A DNA stretch of 64,000 bases from Chrysoporthe austroafricana (GCA_001051155.2 JYIP02000007.1:3288342-3352341), one strand, 5' to 3'. Counted from the first letter of the stretch, positions 11,848 through 23,930 are shown. Program-made: numbers and translations. The notes: generated from the letters alone by a model not told the origin.

Positions 11848-12359
11848 TATTATAACTCACTCAATATATAGGATACGAAACAAGCTATAAACCTAACAGA
11901 AAATTATATATCCGGCCCAATACCGATATAAGAATACGGAACCAAGGGTTAGGGTTACGATAAGATAATAAGAACCGCAATAATCACTTTGCGGTCCTTA
12001 TAGTCCAAGCTATAGACCGCAATAATCGCTCTGCAGTTTTTATAATCCAAGCTATAAACCGCAATAATCGCTCTATAATCCTTACGGTCCAAGCTATAAA
12101 CTATAAATAAGAGTTATCGGTCCTAAACTGAAAAGCCGGATATATAAAACTAAGCATTTACTAGATAAATAGTAATAGCTTTTCAGTTATCAATCTAAAT
12201 ATTAATTGGACCTTACTATTAATAGCTATACAGGCTTATAAATATTGCGATATTTAGTAAACTTATTCTGATATTCAGAGCGATATTTAGTACCGCTTTT
12301 ATTAGTATAAACCTTTTAACTTTATAGTAACTTTTAGGATTGCTATAGCGTTTATAACA
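11848..12359 (+). repeat. E1 3' LTR (512 bp)
   Basis: Starts TATTATAACT just after the purine tract TAATAGGAAAGAGATAA (about 11831-11847) and ends GTTTATAACA at 12350-12359. It contains AGGGTTAGGGTTA at 11945-11957 and a TATATAA box within CTGAAAAGCC...TAGCTTTTCAG. It is longer than its relatives because of a tandem repeat in its upstream part. The matching 5' LTR is outside the window. Confidence 0.85.
11974..12099 (+). repeat. Three 42-bp tandem repeats inside the E1 LTR
   Basis: Units start at 11974, 12016 and 12058, each beginning ACCGCAATAATC and ending GTCCAAGCTATA(A/G) or similar, differing mainly by transitions. They lie between the telomere-like motif and the TATA box, where enhancer-type repeats are expected in U3. 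Their role is inferred from position only. Confidence 0.8.
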
Positions 12360-12628
12360 GAAAGGTTAAAAGCTGAAAAGGCCGAAGAGGAATATTGTAA
12401 GGCTAAAGCTAAGCGTTATTTTGTAAAATTCTTAATTCTTGAAAATTTTTTTCCGGAAAGTTTCGATTTGAATACCGTTTTGCAATAATTTAAGCTTAAA
12501 ATTAATTAATTAATTATTGATTTATCTTTAAAGTCTAAAACTATAGCTAGTTTTTCTAATTTTAATTATCTTTTTAGCTAATTAATAGGTTATTTTTTCT
12601 AATAATTTTGAAATGCTTATTATGCATT
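12360..12628 (-). mobile_element. Fragment E of a minus-strand gypsy element
   Basis: Read on the plus strand, 12360-12490 encodes the coiled-coil and C-terminus of the antisense gene: AEKAEEEYCKAKA, then FFPESFDLNTVLQ. The host element therefore ran on the minus strand. It is cut on the left by the E1 3' LTR and on the right by the 5' LTR of D at 12629. It appears to be the oldest layer visible at this point. Confidence 0.7.
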
Positions 12629-13048
12629 TGTTATAAACCAATATGCAAATTAGAGCAATGCTACTTAATACTTAGCTTTATTAAAAGAAAACCCCGAAAC
12701 GTTTAAGTAAGCAAGGTTAAAGTTTGGACCGATAGGACCGCTATTAATCCTATCGACTTAGGAAAGATTAACGCATTCGCTATCGGTCTTATCGGTTTAA
12801 CATTAAAGAGCTAAATATATAAAAATAGGATATTTATTAGATAAATTACTATAGCTCTTTAATCGTAAATTTAAATACTATTTGGATTCTAAGAATTATT
12901 TAAATAATAGCCGCTTTAAGCTTATAAATATTACGATATTCGATTAAAAATATTTCCGATATTCAAAGCTTATATTTAATACCGCTTTTATTAGTATAAA
13001 CCTTTTGATTTTACAATATATTTTAGGATTATTATAGCATTTATAATA
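12629..13048 (+). repeat. Element D 5' LTR (420 bp)
   Basis: Starts TGTTATAAAC and ends ATTTATAATA. The upstream part carries repeated CCGATAGGACCGCTA / CGCTATCGGTCTTATCGG words. The core carries TATATAA inside the perfect inverted repeat ATTAAAGAGCTA (12802-12813) / TAGCTCTTTAAT (12852-12863). The telomere-like motif is decayed (CAAGGTTAAAG). Confidence 0.82.
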
Positions 13049-14669
13049 TTTTTACGATTTTTATTCAAGAATAGTTTAATATATACTCTTTAAGTAATAC
13101 CGGAAGTACGATAGCGCTTTAAATTTCATTTTCTTTTAATAACCCGGCTTTTTAAAAAAAAGCTTAAGTTGTCTTTATTAATAAATAATTCTAGGAATAG
13201 AATATAGCTCTATACTAGTAATTTGAAAAAGTTAAAAATAAGATCTTTTGCTTTAACTCTTTCTAATAAGCTAAAGCTTTCAAATTCGATAAAGTTAAGC
13301 TTTATAAAATTATACGTAAAAACTTTTAAGCTTTCTTAATTTAATTTAAAGCTTATTTTAAGCATTATAGTACTTAATTTAAGACTACTTATAATAAGAT
13401 CGATTTCGTAAAAAGCTATTTCGAAAGAATTGCATTCCAGTAATAAAAGCTAACCTTTCGCGATTATTTGGATAATAGCAAAGCCTTTCGCGCTGAAAAT
13501 ACTAAATACGTCTTCTAGCATTATTCTAATTTCGAAATAGCTTTCGTTAAGATTTTTGGAAATTTAAATAAATAATATACTATAATATAGCAATTAGAAG
13601 CATTTCGGTAAACTAGCTTAGCTGCGGATTATATGGCTAAATTCAGATAAATTATAGCTTATTTGGATTATAAAGATAAACCTTTTATAAATGCTTATTA
13701 CGTAAGATTTAAAGAAGAAATTAAGAACGAACTATATAAAAAAAACCGACTCGAAAAACTTAATAAGTTTATTAATAAAGCAATTCGTATCGATAATCGG
13801 CTTTATAAATGCTAATAATAGCGATAAAAGAATTACGGCAATATTTTAAAATACTAGCCGAATTCTGAAAAGCGCAAGTTCTAATAAAAGAATCGAAACA
13901 GTATAGCTTATTTAAGTATTACGCATGCTAAACTTATAAAATTGGATACTTTTATGCGAGAATAATGCAAAAGAATTACTTGTTATAATTGCAGTAAGAA
14001 AGGTTATATTATGCGTAATTGCTATCGGGAAAAAAGGAAGCGAGAATAGAAACTAATCCCGGAAAAATAAGTTATTATCGCTTAATAATAAAAACCCAAT
14101 TAGCTAAATAATAATATCCTATCGGAATAAGCAACGGATCTTAATTATAGCAGCATAAGCTGGACGGCCGGCTATTAAGATTATTGCTTATTATATTTCT
14201 TAACGAAAAAAAGTTTAAAATAATTCTTATATAAATTTAAAGGACAAAAATAACTTATTATAAGAAGAAAAGTCTCTTTTTACGATACGGCTATAAATAA
14301 TAGCGATTCGGACTATTTAAGCAATTTGCTAGATATTAAAGAAATAAATTTAAGAAAATTCCTTTTAGAATATTATTTCGAAAAACGATAAGAAGCAATA
14401 GTAAAAAAGGAATTTAGCATTCCAAGCGCTAAAATATTAATACTTAGCGCTACTTTTAGCGAAATTACATTATAAAATAAATAGCTAAATAACTTATTAA
14501 CTTTAATATTCGAAAGAAAATTCAATATAGAAATAGAAGAATTAAGCATTTAGCATATAAAATGTAATTGCTAGAAATGCAATAATTAAATAATTAAGCA
14601 TATGAAAATTAAGCATTTTATTTACAAGCTTATATTATAAGAATTCTTTTAAAGCATTTTATTTTAGAA
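13049..14669 (+). pseudogene. Element D gag and start of linker
   Basis: Aligns with gag of A and B. The zinc knuckle near 13979-14022 reads C-x2-C-x4-Y-x4-C (CYNCSKKGYIMRNC), His replaced by Tyr. A first W-C-C motif follows near 14160-14200. Many stops. The frame is cut at 14669 by the C insertion. Confidence 0.75.
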
Positions 14670-15130
14670 TATTATAAACGCTATAGCAATCCTAAAATAA
14701 ACTATAAAGTTAAAGGGGTTTATACTAGCAAAAGCGGTATTAAGTATAATTTTGTATACCGGAAACTTGTTTAACAAATATTCGCAATATTTATAAGCTA
14801 ATATAGCTATTACTGGAAAGTATTATAAGGTCCAAGTAATATTTAAATTTACGACTGAAAAGCTATAAGGATCTAACTAATAAATATCTTTTTCCTTATA
14901 TACTTGGCTCTTTATTCGTTAAATCTACCGGGTTTATTAAATCTAAAGCAAATTCTTAAATCTTAAATCTGCCGGGTTTATAGCAAATCCCCAAATCCCA
15001 CTTCCTTTATAACCCTAACCCTGGGTTATATAAGCGATTATAAGGGATTTATAAAAGGGCTAATAGTAAAGCGTCTTTATCAAATTTCTTTTCCTTATTA
15101 TGCAATCTGTTTTCCTATTAAATTATAATA
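14670..15130 (-). repeat. Element C 3' LTR (461 bp)
   Basis: Left end TATTATAAAC, right end AATTATAATA. Contains AACCCTAACCCT, the telomere-like motif in reverse, near 15012-15024. Also contains repeated ATCTRCCGGGTTTATNARATC words in the upstream half. Followed by TTATCCTTTTTCCTATCGATTATTATTCCC, the reverse complement of the polypurine block. Confidence 0.82.
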
Positions 15131-15311
15131 TTATCCTTTTTCCTATCGATTATTATTCCCAATAATCCTTTATAAGTAATCTAACTTGCAAGGGCGTATT
15201 CTTATGTTTTCCTAATTAGGATATTTAATAGAGTTTCGAAACCGAGATTTTCCAATTTTCGTTTTAATAAAAATAAATAGCGGGAATCTTTGATTTTTCG
15301 AATTATCTATT

Positions 15312-15826
15312 ATGCCGTTATTATATAACCTTATTCTTATTATAACCGTTTTGATCTAGAATTATATGCAATTTCCAAATAGAATTCGTTTTATTATTTT
15401 AAATGCATTTAGTATAATCAGTCGAGCTGCAATATCCTAAAGCCGACTAATATTGCGGAACTTTCTTTTATATTTAATTAATTTCAGAAATTGGAAGACG
15501 AAATTAAAAGCTTAGAAGATAAATTAATAAGGTTACGGAAACAGAAACGAATATAGCAAGAACGGATAGCCCGGGCTTTCTGCTATAGCCTATTTAACTT
15601 TAAAGACTTGGAATAGCTAGAAAAAGAAAAGGCCGAGGAAAAATGCTATAAGGCCGAAACCGAATATTGCGCTTTAGAGGTTTTAATTCCTGAAAATCTT
15701 CTTCTCGAAAGTTTTAATCTGAATGCTACTTTATAGCAATTTAGTTCTAATATCGACTAATCCGCTATTAATTTAACCGCAAAGTACGGAATTATATTAA
15801 ATCTTTTTAATTATTTTTCCGGCTAA
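15312..15826 (+). pseudogene. Element C antisense gene
   Basis: Lies on the plus strand, opposite to the pol of C. The N-terminal part has Y-x2-Y-x7-Y-x9-Y-x2-C-x7-C, the six-position pattern with four Cys changed to Tyr. A coiled coil follows (QKLEDEIKSLEDKL, then EKEKAEEKCYKAE), then ENLLLESFNLNATL and a stop before QFSSNI. It ends at TAA 15824-15826. The start is uncertain and at least one frame change is needed. Same position relative to the 3' LTR as in E1, A, B, H and J. Confidence 0.6.
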
Positions 15827-15899
15827 TTAGTTAATTATCTTTTCCAGTATTCTTTAAGCGCTTATTATGCGTTATTTAAATTGCTAACTAGTTCTTAGC

Positions 15900-18800
15900 T
15901 ATTTTCGCTTGAATAGTATTCTTTCTATTTGATTAAGTATTTTTTATACCTGGTTAATTTTTAATATCTGAAAATTCGTTCGATTTTATATTCCGGTTCG
16001 TTAGTTTTAATTTATACAGATTTGTCCGTTTTGGTTGCATTAAGTATTAGTTCGAAAAGCGAAATATGGAATACTGGGTAGATTTTTATTCTATAAGGTA
16101 ATGCAAGTTCAAAATTAATATCTGAAATTCTCCTTAAAATTTTAAATAGGCCAAATTTCTTATAATTTAGCGAATAAAAAAGTCTTATTATTCTAATATA
16201 TTCTTTTCGTCGAATAAAGTAAACTTTATCCCTTTTTTGTAAGATTGGTCTTTTAATTCTTTTGGAATTAGCATATTTCGTTATTTTTTCTTATATAAAT
16301 TTCAGTTTTTCCTGAAATTCTTTTTGGATTTTCTTAATTTTCCGGATTTGTTTTTCTGCTACTTTTGCATTTGCTCTTAATAATTTGTCGTAATAAGCTA
16401 TTGGATTATAACCGTAAAGCGTATAAAACGGTAATTTTTTCGTTATATTTATATTTGTACTATTATATGCGAATTATACTAATAATAGCAAGTTAACTTA
16501 ATTATCTTATTCGTAATTTATATAATATTATAAATATTATTTAATAATCTAGTTCGTTTATTCTATCTATTTATTTATTTGCAAATAGAATGCTATAAAT
16601 ATTTTTTGCTATATTCCGAGTAATTTTATAAATAAAAACTAGAAATTTGATATAAACTTTCTATTTCTATCGGAAATAATTTCTTTAAGTATATTATAGC
16701 TAGCTATAATTATTCTAAGAAACGTATATACGAAGTCTTTTGCTATATTGCTCTCTTTATATAAGAAGAAATAAGCGTATTTGCTTAGTTTGCAAACTAT
16801 TATTAAAATGCTATCGTATTATACTTTAATTAAAGGTTTTCGTAAAAGAGGTAGCTTAATAATAAAATCTCAGCTAATAGATTGCCAAATTATTTCTGGA
16901 ATAAAGAAAGGTTAAAGCAGTCTATAAGGCTTATAATATTCAATTTTATTCTTTCTATAGCTATCGCATTCTCGTAAGATTGTTTTAATCTTTTTCTTTA
17001 ATTCTAAAAAGTTCTAATATCTTCTGATTTTTTCGTATATAGCTCTAATTCCTTAATAGCTATATGCGAGTATACTATATATATTTCTAATATATTCGTC
17101 TTATTCTTCCGTAATTATATTTTCTGGTTTCTTTCTATTATTGGAAATTCTGGTAATCGTATTGAATTCCCTAATTTCGTTTACAAAATTGTTATTTTTA
17201 TCTTATCGGAAGATATTCTGGAACTTTTTGAGTTCTATATCTTAGTAATCTGATTATTTATTAAATGTGTTTGCTTTACTATTATCGAATCTTTTGCAAT
17301 AAATAATCTTTAAGTCGAATTATAAAAAGAATTCCGCTTATCTGACTTGCTATCTATTCAAGACTTTTATCGTTATAAATATTATTAGATTCTTATAATC
17401 GGAATATATTATAATCTAATATTTGGTTCCGATTAAATAATACTGCTATTCTTTAAATGCTTTTATAATCGCTATTAATTCCTTATCCGGAATGCCGTAA
17501 TTGAATTCTGGGCCGTTTAACTTCTTTGAAAAATTGCTTACAATTCTGAAATATCTTTAATTATCTTATTAGCCAAGTTATTTTTCGAATATATAATCCA
17601 ATATATCGGTTTCGATTTCAAATAGCTTATTTGGGTTTGCTTTGCAGAATATGAGTTCTAATATAATTCGTTTTTTGATTTTGTCGAATGCTTTTTATGC
17701 TTTTTATATCTATTCGAATTTCCGATCTTTTTTCGTAAAATCCGTAAAAGGGCATACGATTTTGCTATAATTTCAAATAAATTATTAGTAAAAGTTAATA
17801 TAGCCGAAAAATATTTTAACTTCTTTAGTTTTTTCTAATATAAGCTATTTTTCTACTATTTGAATTTTATTTTTCTATATGCTAATTTTATTTAATTCTA
17901 TCGTATAACCGAAATAATTGATTTTCTACTAATAGAAATAATACTTATTTAATTCAATTAAGAGCTTATTATTTTATAAAATCTGGAATACTTATCGTAT
18001 ATATTATTTATATAATTCGAAATTTTTCGAATAGATAAGGATATTATTAAAGTAGACAATAATAATAGTATTTAAATATTTGCAAAAAATATTATTAATT
18101 ATTTCTTGGAAAAACGCAAGCGCGTTAGTTAGTCCAAAAAATAAAATTATATATTCAAAATATCCGTAATGAATTCTGAATGCTATTTTCCAGATATCGT
18201 TTTCCTTAATCCAAATATAATAATACTTTTCCTTAAGGTTAAGTATAATAAATCAATTTATTCCAATTAATCGATCTTGCATTTTTCCTATTAGAAATAA
18301 GGGATAGCAATTCTTAATCGTAATATCGTTAAGCTATTAATAATTTATATAGAATCGTAATTTGCCGTTTTTTTTAAGTATAAATAGGATCGGGTATTTT
18401 GCGGGTAATCGTAATTTCTGTATATAACTTCTCTTTGGATTTTCGTCAATATATTCCTTAAGTATTTCGAGCTTTGCTTAGTCGAGCTTGTAAATAGAGT
18501 AGTTTTGCGGTTTTATCCTTTCTTTTAATAAGATTTTATAATTAAAAAGGCCGTATTCTAATAAGCCGCTATTAAATTTCTTTTGCTATAGTTTCTTGAA
18601 TTCGTAATATTCTTTTAGTACGTTTTCGAATTCAAATAATAATCTTTCTTTATTTTCTGAAATCTGGAAGAATAAAAAGTATTATTAAGCATATTTTGCT
18701 TCGCTTGCTTCTTATTGCTACTTTTAAAGCTTGATTTTTGAAAACTTTAAGTATTTATTATTTATTAGCTTAAATTTCTATTTATAATCTTCCTATATTT

Positions 18801-19800
18801 ATTATTTCTGAAACGGTATTTCTTTATAATTCTATAATCCATATAGCTTTATAATATTTTGCGCTAAATCGATTTTCTGTTAATTATTAATCGCTTGAAT
18901 TTCTAATCCGTTCTTAATCCGTATTTATAAATTCGAAATATTCGTAACGTTTCCTTATCTTTTAATAAGTCCGCTTGCTTTAAGGGTATATTTGAGCTTA
19001 TTTAAGCGCATATTCTTAATATTATCCTTAATAATTAAGATTTTTCTTTATTCCGTTAATTACGACTATTTCAGTAAATACGGCTTATTTTTACGAAATT
19101 TAGCTAGTAATCCAATCGATTCGAAAATTATGCTTTTTAAGCTAAAATATTCTTAAAATTAATTCATATTATACCGTATTTATAATATCGAAAGTAGTTT
19201 TTATTATAAAGCTTTAGATCGAAACGAATAAGTAATCAGTTTTTATATCGATTATATTAAAATTATATATAACCGCTTTTCCTTTTATAATATTAAGTTT
19301 ATAAAAATTCTTTTTCTATATCTAGGGAATTCGTTCCCTATTAACGATTTCTAGCAAAATAAAATTTCTTTATATGCCATTATCCAAAAATGCGCTATAT
19401 CGTTGCCCGTTAATATATGCGTCTAATATAATATATTTTTCGTTTTCTTTCGTAATTGCGCATAAAGACTTTATAATTCTGATCGGCTATTATCCTATTA
19501 TAAGCAATCCTTCCTTTTTAAGGTATTTTAGACTTTTCTTGCTATTTGCTTTACTAGCTTTTGCGTTTAGTATTGGCTATATTACTTTGCTTTCTTAGCT
19601 TTTTGCAATCGATGCTATTCTTTAGCCTTATTTTGCATATAGATAGAATATGCTATAATATAATATTATTCCCATATCATTTTTCTTTGAACGTATTTTT
19701 ACGGATAATTATCGAATAGTTTAATATAAACATTATTATTTTCAATATGCAAGACTTTTCTATATTTTCTTCGAGATTCCATAATAGGTTAGATTAATTA
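15900..19800 (-). pseudogene. Element C pol (chromodomain to protease, reverse)
   Basis: Read on the minus strand from right to left: protease near 19390 (LDN in place of LDS/TG), RT about 18560-17850, RNase H about 17700-17350, integrase about 17050-16600, chromodomain about 16080-15950. Matches A and B codon by codon with RIP stops. Ends before the antisense gene, leaving a short spacer. Confidence 0.78.
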
Positions 19801-21321
19801 GTTCTATTCTTTAATTGGAAACCAATTATATTTAACTTTTTCGTTAAAATATATTTAGCAATTATAATAAATATAGCATATTTAAGCAAATTCATAATAA
19901 TAAAGATATAAGTAATTAATCTTTCTATTTTCTTAAAGTTTATATCCGCTATTCTGAAACGGAATGCTTTAGAAAAGTTCTTATAATATAAGCTTATAAA
20001 TAAAATGCTCAATTTTCGTATGCTTGAATATTTAGCTATCCTATTTTAATTGCTCTTATTTTTCGTATTAAGTAACCGTCTTTTCTATTTTTATATTGAG
20101 TTCTTTTTCGGGCGTAAGGGTTAATAAGTTATCCGGCTATCTGTTTTGCAATATTATTTCTTCAAATATAATACCAAATATAAATATACTTTTCCGTTAA
20201 ATGCTTATTTCGTTTTTTACTATTATATCCTATTATTAATCAAAATAATAATTTAAGGAAAACTTTCTTAAATCTTTTCCTTTAATATCTAAAAGATTAT
20301 TTGAATAATCAGAATTACTATTATTTATAGCTATATCGTAAATAAAGCCTTTTCTTCTTATAGCAAATTGCTTTTATCTTTTAAGTTTATATAAAAACTA
20401 TCTTAAACCTTCTTTTATCAAGAAATATAATAAGCAATAATTTTAATAGCAAGCTATCTAGCTTATACTATTATAACCAAAGTTTATTGCTTATTCCGGT
20501 AAAATATTATTGCTTAGCTAATTGGGTTCCCGTTATTAAGCAATATTAATTTGTTTTTCCGGAATTAGTTTCCAATTTCGTTTTTTCTTTTCCTAATAGC
20601 AATTGCGCGCAATATAGCCTTTTTTGCTGCAATTATAGCAAATAACCCTTTTGTACAATTCCCGTATAAAGGTATTCAATTCTATAAATTTAATATATAT
20701 TATATTTGAATAAGCCGTACTATTCCGGGTTTTTGCTAAAACTTACGTTTTTTTGAATTAAATTAATATTTAAAAGCGCTATTATAATTCCTTTATCGTT
20801 ATTAGCGCCGCTTATAAAATCGATTATCAATACGGACTGCTTTATTAATAAATTCGCTAAGTTTTTCAGGCTAATTTTCTTTATAAAATTCGTTTTTGAC
20901 TTTTTCCTTAAGTTTCGCGTAATAAGCATTTATAAAAAATTCGTTTTTATAGTTAAGATAAGCGATAATTTATCTGAATTTAACCGTATAATTTACGGCT
21001 AAACCGGTTTATCGAAATGCTTCCAATTATTATATTGCAATATATCTCTTATTTGGATCCTTAAAAATCTTAGTAAAAGCCAATTCAAAATTGGCATAGC
21101 GCTGAAAAATGCGCTTAATATCTTTAGAACGGAAATTTTCGTTATTATTCAGATAATTGCGGAAAGTTAACTCTTATTACTGAAAGGCTATTCTTTTAAA
21201 GCAGCTTCCCGCGAAATCAATTTTATTATAAGTAGTTCTGAATTGAGTGCCGTAATGTTTGAAATAAGCTTTAAATTAAGTTAAGAAAACTTAAAGGTCC
21301 TTTTAAATGCTTTTATAAAGC
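19800..21321 (-). pseudogene. Element C gag 3' part and linker
   Basis: Minus-strand gag from the B insertion at 21321 down to the zinc knuckle near 20620, then the linker with the two W-C-C-type motifs (near 20450 and 19870). A frame at 20720-20929 encodes the NLANLLIKQSVLIIDF end of gag, equivalent to the end of A gag. RIP stops throughout. Confidence 0.7.
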
Positions 21322-21326
21322 TTAAG

Positions 21327-21781
21327 TGTTATAAACTAACATGCAAAGCCAGGATGCGGCACTAAAGCTACCCAGAACGGCCTACTCGGTACCGAGACTT
21401 TCAGACTTAGCCGCAAGACCAAACAGACGCTTACATAAGCAAGGGTTAGGGTTATGAGCATGATCACCTGGATTACCAAATAAGCAAGGTAAGCATAATT
21501 ACCTGGATTACCAAATGAGCAAGGTAATCCCTACTGAAGAGCTAGATATATAAGGCCTAAATATCTACCGCATAGATAGAGATAGCTCTTCAGTCGTAAA
21601 TCTAAATACTACTTGGACCAAAAAGCATTATTCAAGTAATAGCCGCTCTAGGCTTATAAATATTGCATTCGAATTCTATCGAAATATTTTGATATTCAAG
21701 GCTTATATTTAGCACTGCTCTTGTTAGCATAAACCCTTTAACTTTACAGCGTATCTTAGGATTGCTGCAGCATTTATAACA
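21327..21781 (+). repeat. Element B 5' LTR
   Basis: Starts TGTTATAAAC and ends ATTTATAACA. Contains AGGGTTAGGGTTA at 21442-21454. Two copies of a ~34-bp word (GCATRATYACCTGGATTACCAAATRAGCAAGGTAA) follow at about 21458-21530. The core promoter is TATATAA at 21547-21553 within perfect 12-base inverted arms (21533-21544, 21583-21594). Confidence 0.9.
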
Positions 21782-22780
21782 TTTTCATAATTCTTGTTCA
21801 AGAACGGTTCAGTATATACCCTTTGAGCAATATCAGAATACGATAGCGCCCTAGACCCCGGCTTTTTCCAATAACCAGGCCTTTTAGGAAGAAATTCCGA
21901 CTGTCCTTACTAATAAACAGCTTCAATAACAAAATATAGCCCTGTATTAATAGCTTGAGGAAATCAAGAATGAAATTATTCGTTTCAATGCCTTTTAGCA
22001 GGCCAAGGCTTTCAAGCTTGATAAGCCCGGACCCTATAAAGGCATTCGAAAAGATTTTCAGGCTTTCTTGACCTAACTCAAAGCCTATTTCAAATATTAT
22101 AGTACCCAGTTCAGGACTATTTATAACAAAATCGATTTCGCAGGAAGTCGCCTTAAAAAAATAGCCTTCCAGTAATAGAAGCCAACTTTTCGCGATTACT
22201 TAGATAACAGTAAGGAATTCCGTTCTAAGGATACCAAGCGCATTTTCTAGCGTTATGCCAATTTCGAATCAGCCCTTACGAAAACTTTCGGGAACCCGGA
22301 CGAATAACGTATCGCGATACGATAACTAGAGGCATTCCGATAGACTGGTTCAGCTGCAAACTATACGGCCAAATTCAGATAGATTATAGCTTATTTCGAT
22401 TATAAGGATAAACCTCTTATAGATGCTTATTACGCAAGACTTAAAGAGGAAGTTAAGGACGAACTTTATAAAGAAAACCGATTTAAGGAACTTAGCGAAT
22501 TCATTAATAAGGCAATTCGCATTAATAATCGATTCTATAAATATCGGCAGTAGCGATAGAAGAGTTACGGCAATATTTTTCAGTACTAGCCAAATTCTGA
22601 AAAGCGCAAATTCTAGTATAAAAATCGAAATAATACGGCTTATTCAGGCATTACGCATACTAGACTTATAGAATTAGACGCCTTTATATGCGAATAACGC
22701 AAGGGGGTTATTTACTACAATTGCGGCAAGAAAGGCTATATTGCCCGCAATTGTTATTAGAAAAAAAAGCGAGAATAGAA
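21782..22780 (+). pseudogene. Element B gag
   Basis: Pro-rich leader with AL(D)PGFFQ-type sequence near 21855, then capsid-like gag. The zinc knuckle at 22713-22754 reads Y-x2-C-x4-Y-x4-C within YYNCGKKGYIARNC, so first Cys and His are lost. Open stretches such as 22423-22671 remain. No tRNA-type TGG primer site is seen directly after the LTR; the junction reads TTTTCATAATTCTTGTTCAAGAACGG. Confidence 0.82.
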
Positions 22781-22799
22781 ACTAGTTCCAGAAAGATAG

Positions 22800-23930
22800 G
22801 TTAACGTCGCTTAGTAATAGGAACCCAATCAGCTAGACAAAAACATCTTACCGGAATAAGTAACGGACTCTAATTATAGCAGCATAAGCTGGATAGCCTG
22901 CTATTAGGATTATTGCGTATTGCATTTTTCGGAAAAAGAAAATTCAGAATAGTTCTTACGCAAACTTAAAGGATAACGATAGCTCGCTATAGGACGGAAA
23001 GGCCTTTTCTATAATACGGCTATAAATAGCAGCGATTCAGACTGTTCAAGCGATTAGCTCGGCTAAAAGGAAAAAGATCTAAGGAGATTTCCCCTAAATA
23101 CCTATTTGGAAAGACGATAGGAAAAGATAGTAGAAGAAGAACTCGATATCCAGCTAGCAAAGATATTAATACTTAGCGCTATACTCGAAAAAATAATATT
23201 ACAAGACAGATAGCCGGATAACTTACTAACCCCGATATCCGAAAACGAACCTATTACGGAAACAGAAGAATCAGCTATTTGGTATACAAAACAAGATCGC
23301 TCGAAGTATCGCGATTGGATAACTAAGTATACGAAGGTCGAATACCTTATTTATAGACTTATTTTACAAGAACTCTTCCAGGGCATCCCATTTCAGAATA
23401 GTAAATGCAGATTTCAGGAAAATAGATAAATCAGTTACTTATACCCTTATTATTATGAACTTGCTTGGATGTATTGTATTTACTATAACTGCTAGATATA
23501 TTTCAGCGAGAAAGTTAAATATAATTGGTTTCCTATTAGGGAATAGGACCAATTGATTTAACCCATTACGGAATTCCGAAAAAGATATAGAGAAATTTTG
23601 CATATCGAATATAATAATGCTTATATCGGGCTACTTAATAATTGCCTATAGAAATGTATTCAAAGAAGAACGATATAAGAGCAATATTATATATCGGTAT
23701 GCACTATTTATATGCAAGATAAGGCCAAAGAATGGTATAAGCTGCAGAAAATCGAGAAGAATCGGCAATACGCCCAAAGCCAAGCAAGAGGATTAGCGAG
23801 ACAGGCAGCGAGACAAGCCCAGGATACCCCAAAAAGGAAGGATCGCTTATAAAGGGATAATAGCCGATTAGGACTATAAGGTCCCTATGCGCCGCTATGA
23901 AAGAAAACGAAAAGCATATTATTTTAAGCG
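22800..23930 (+). pseudogene. Element B gag-pol linker with two W-C-C-SEK motifs
   Basis: Motif 1 begins at Trp 22890: SWIACY, stop, DYC-x2-HFSEKE. Motif 2 begins at Trp 23466: AWMYCIYYNC, stop, IYFSEK then YNWFP. The sharing of W-x2-C-x4-C-x2-[H/Y]-F-S-E-K suggests an internal duplication. An acidic, Glu/Leu-rich segment separates them. Position between nucleocapsid and protease is shared with A, C, D, F, H and J. Confidence 0.55.

Larger units (their letters stand above)
1..12359 (+). mobile_element. Ty3/gypsy element E1 (5' end outside window, interrupted by A)
   Basis: A plus-strand gypsy element whose gag and 5' LTR lie left of the window. Protease, RT, RNase H and integrase occupy 1 to 3539. 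The chromodomain, antisense gene, polypurine tract and 3' LTR resume at 10873 after element A. The break is precise: CAGTA at 3535-3539 is repeated at 10873-10877. The 3' LTR at 11848-12359 abuts a fragment of a minus-strand element, so E1 itself inserted into older transposon DNA. It is heavily RIP-mutated and certainly non-functional. Confidence 0.85.

Noticed and set aside
11974..12099. Spaced repeats resembling a CRISPR array
   Set aside because: Direct tandem repeats without variable spacers inside a eukaryotic LTR; no cas genes.
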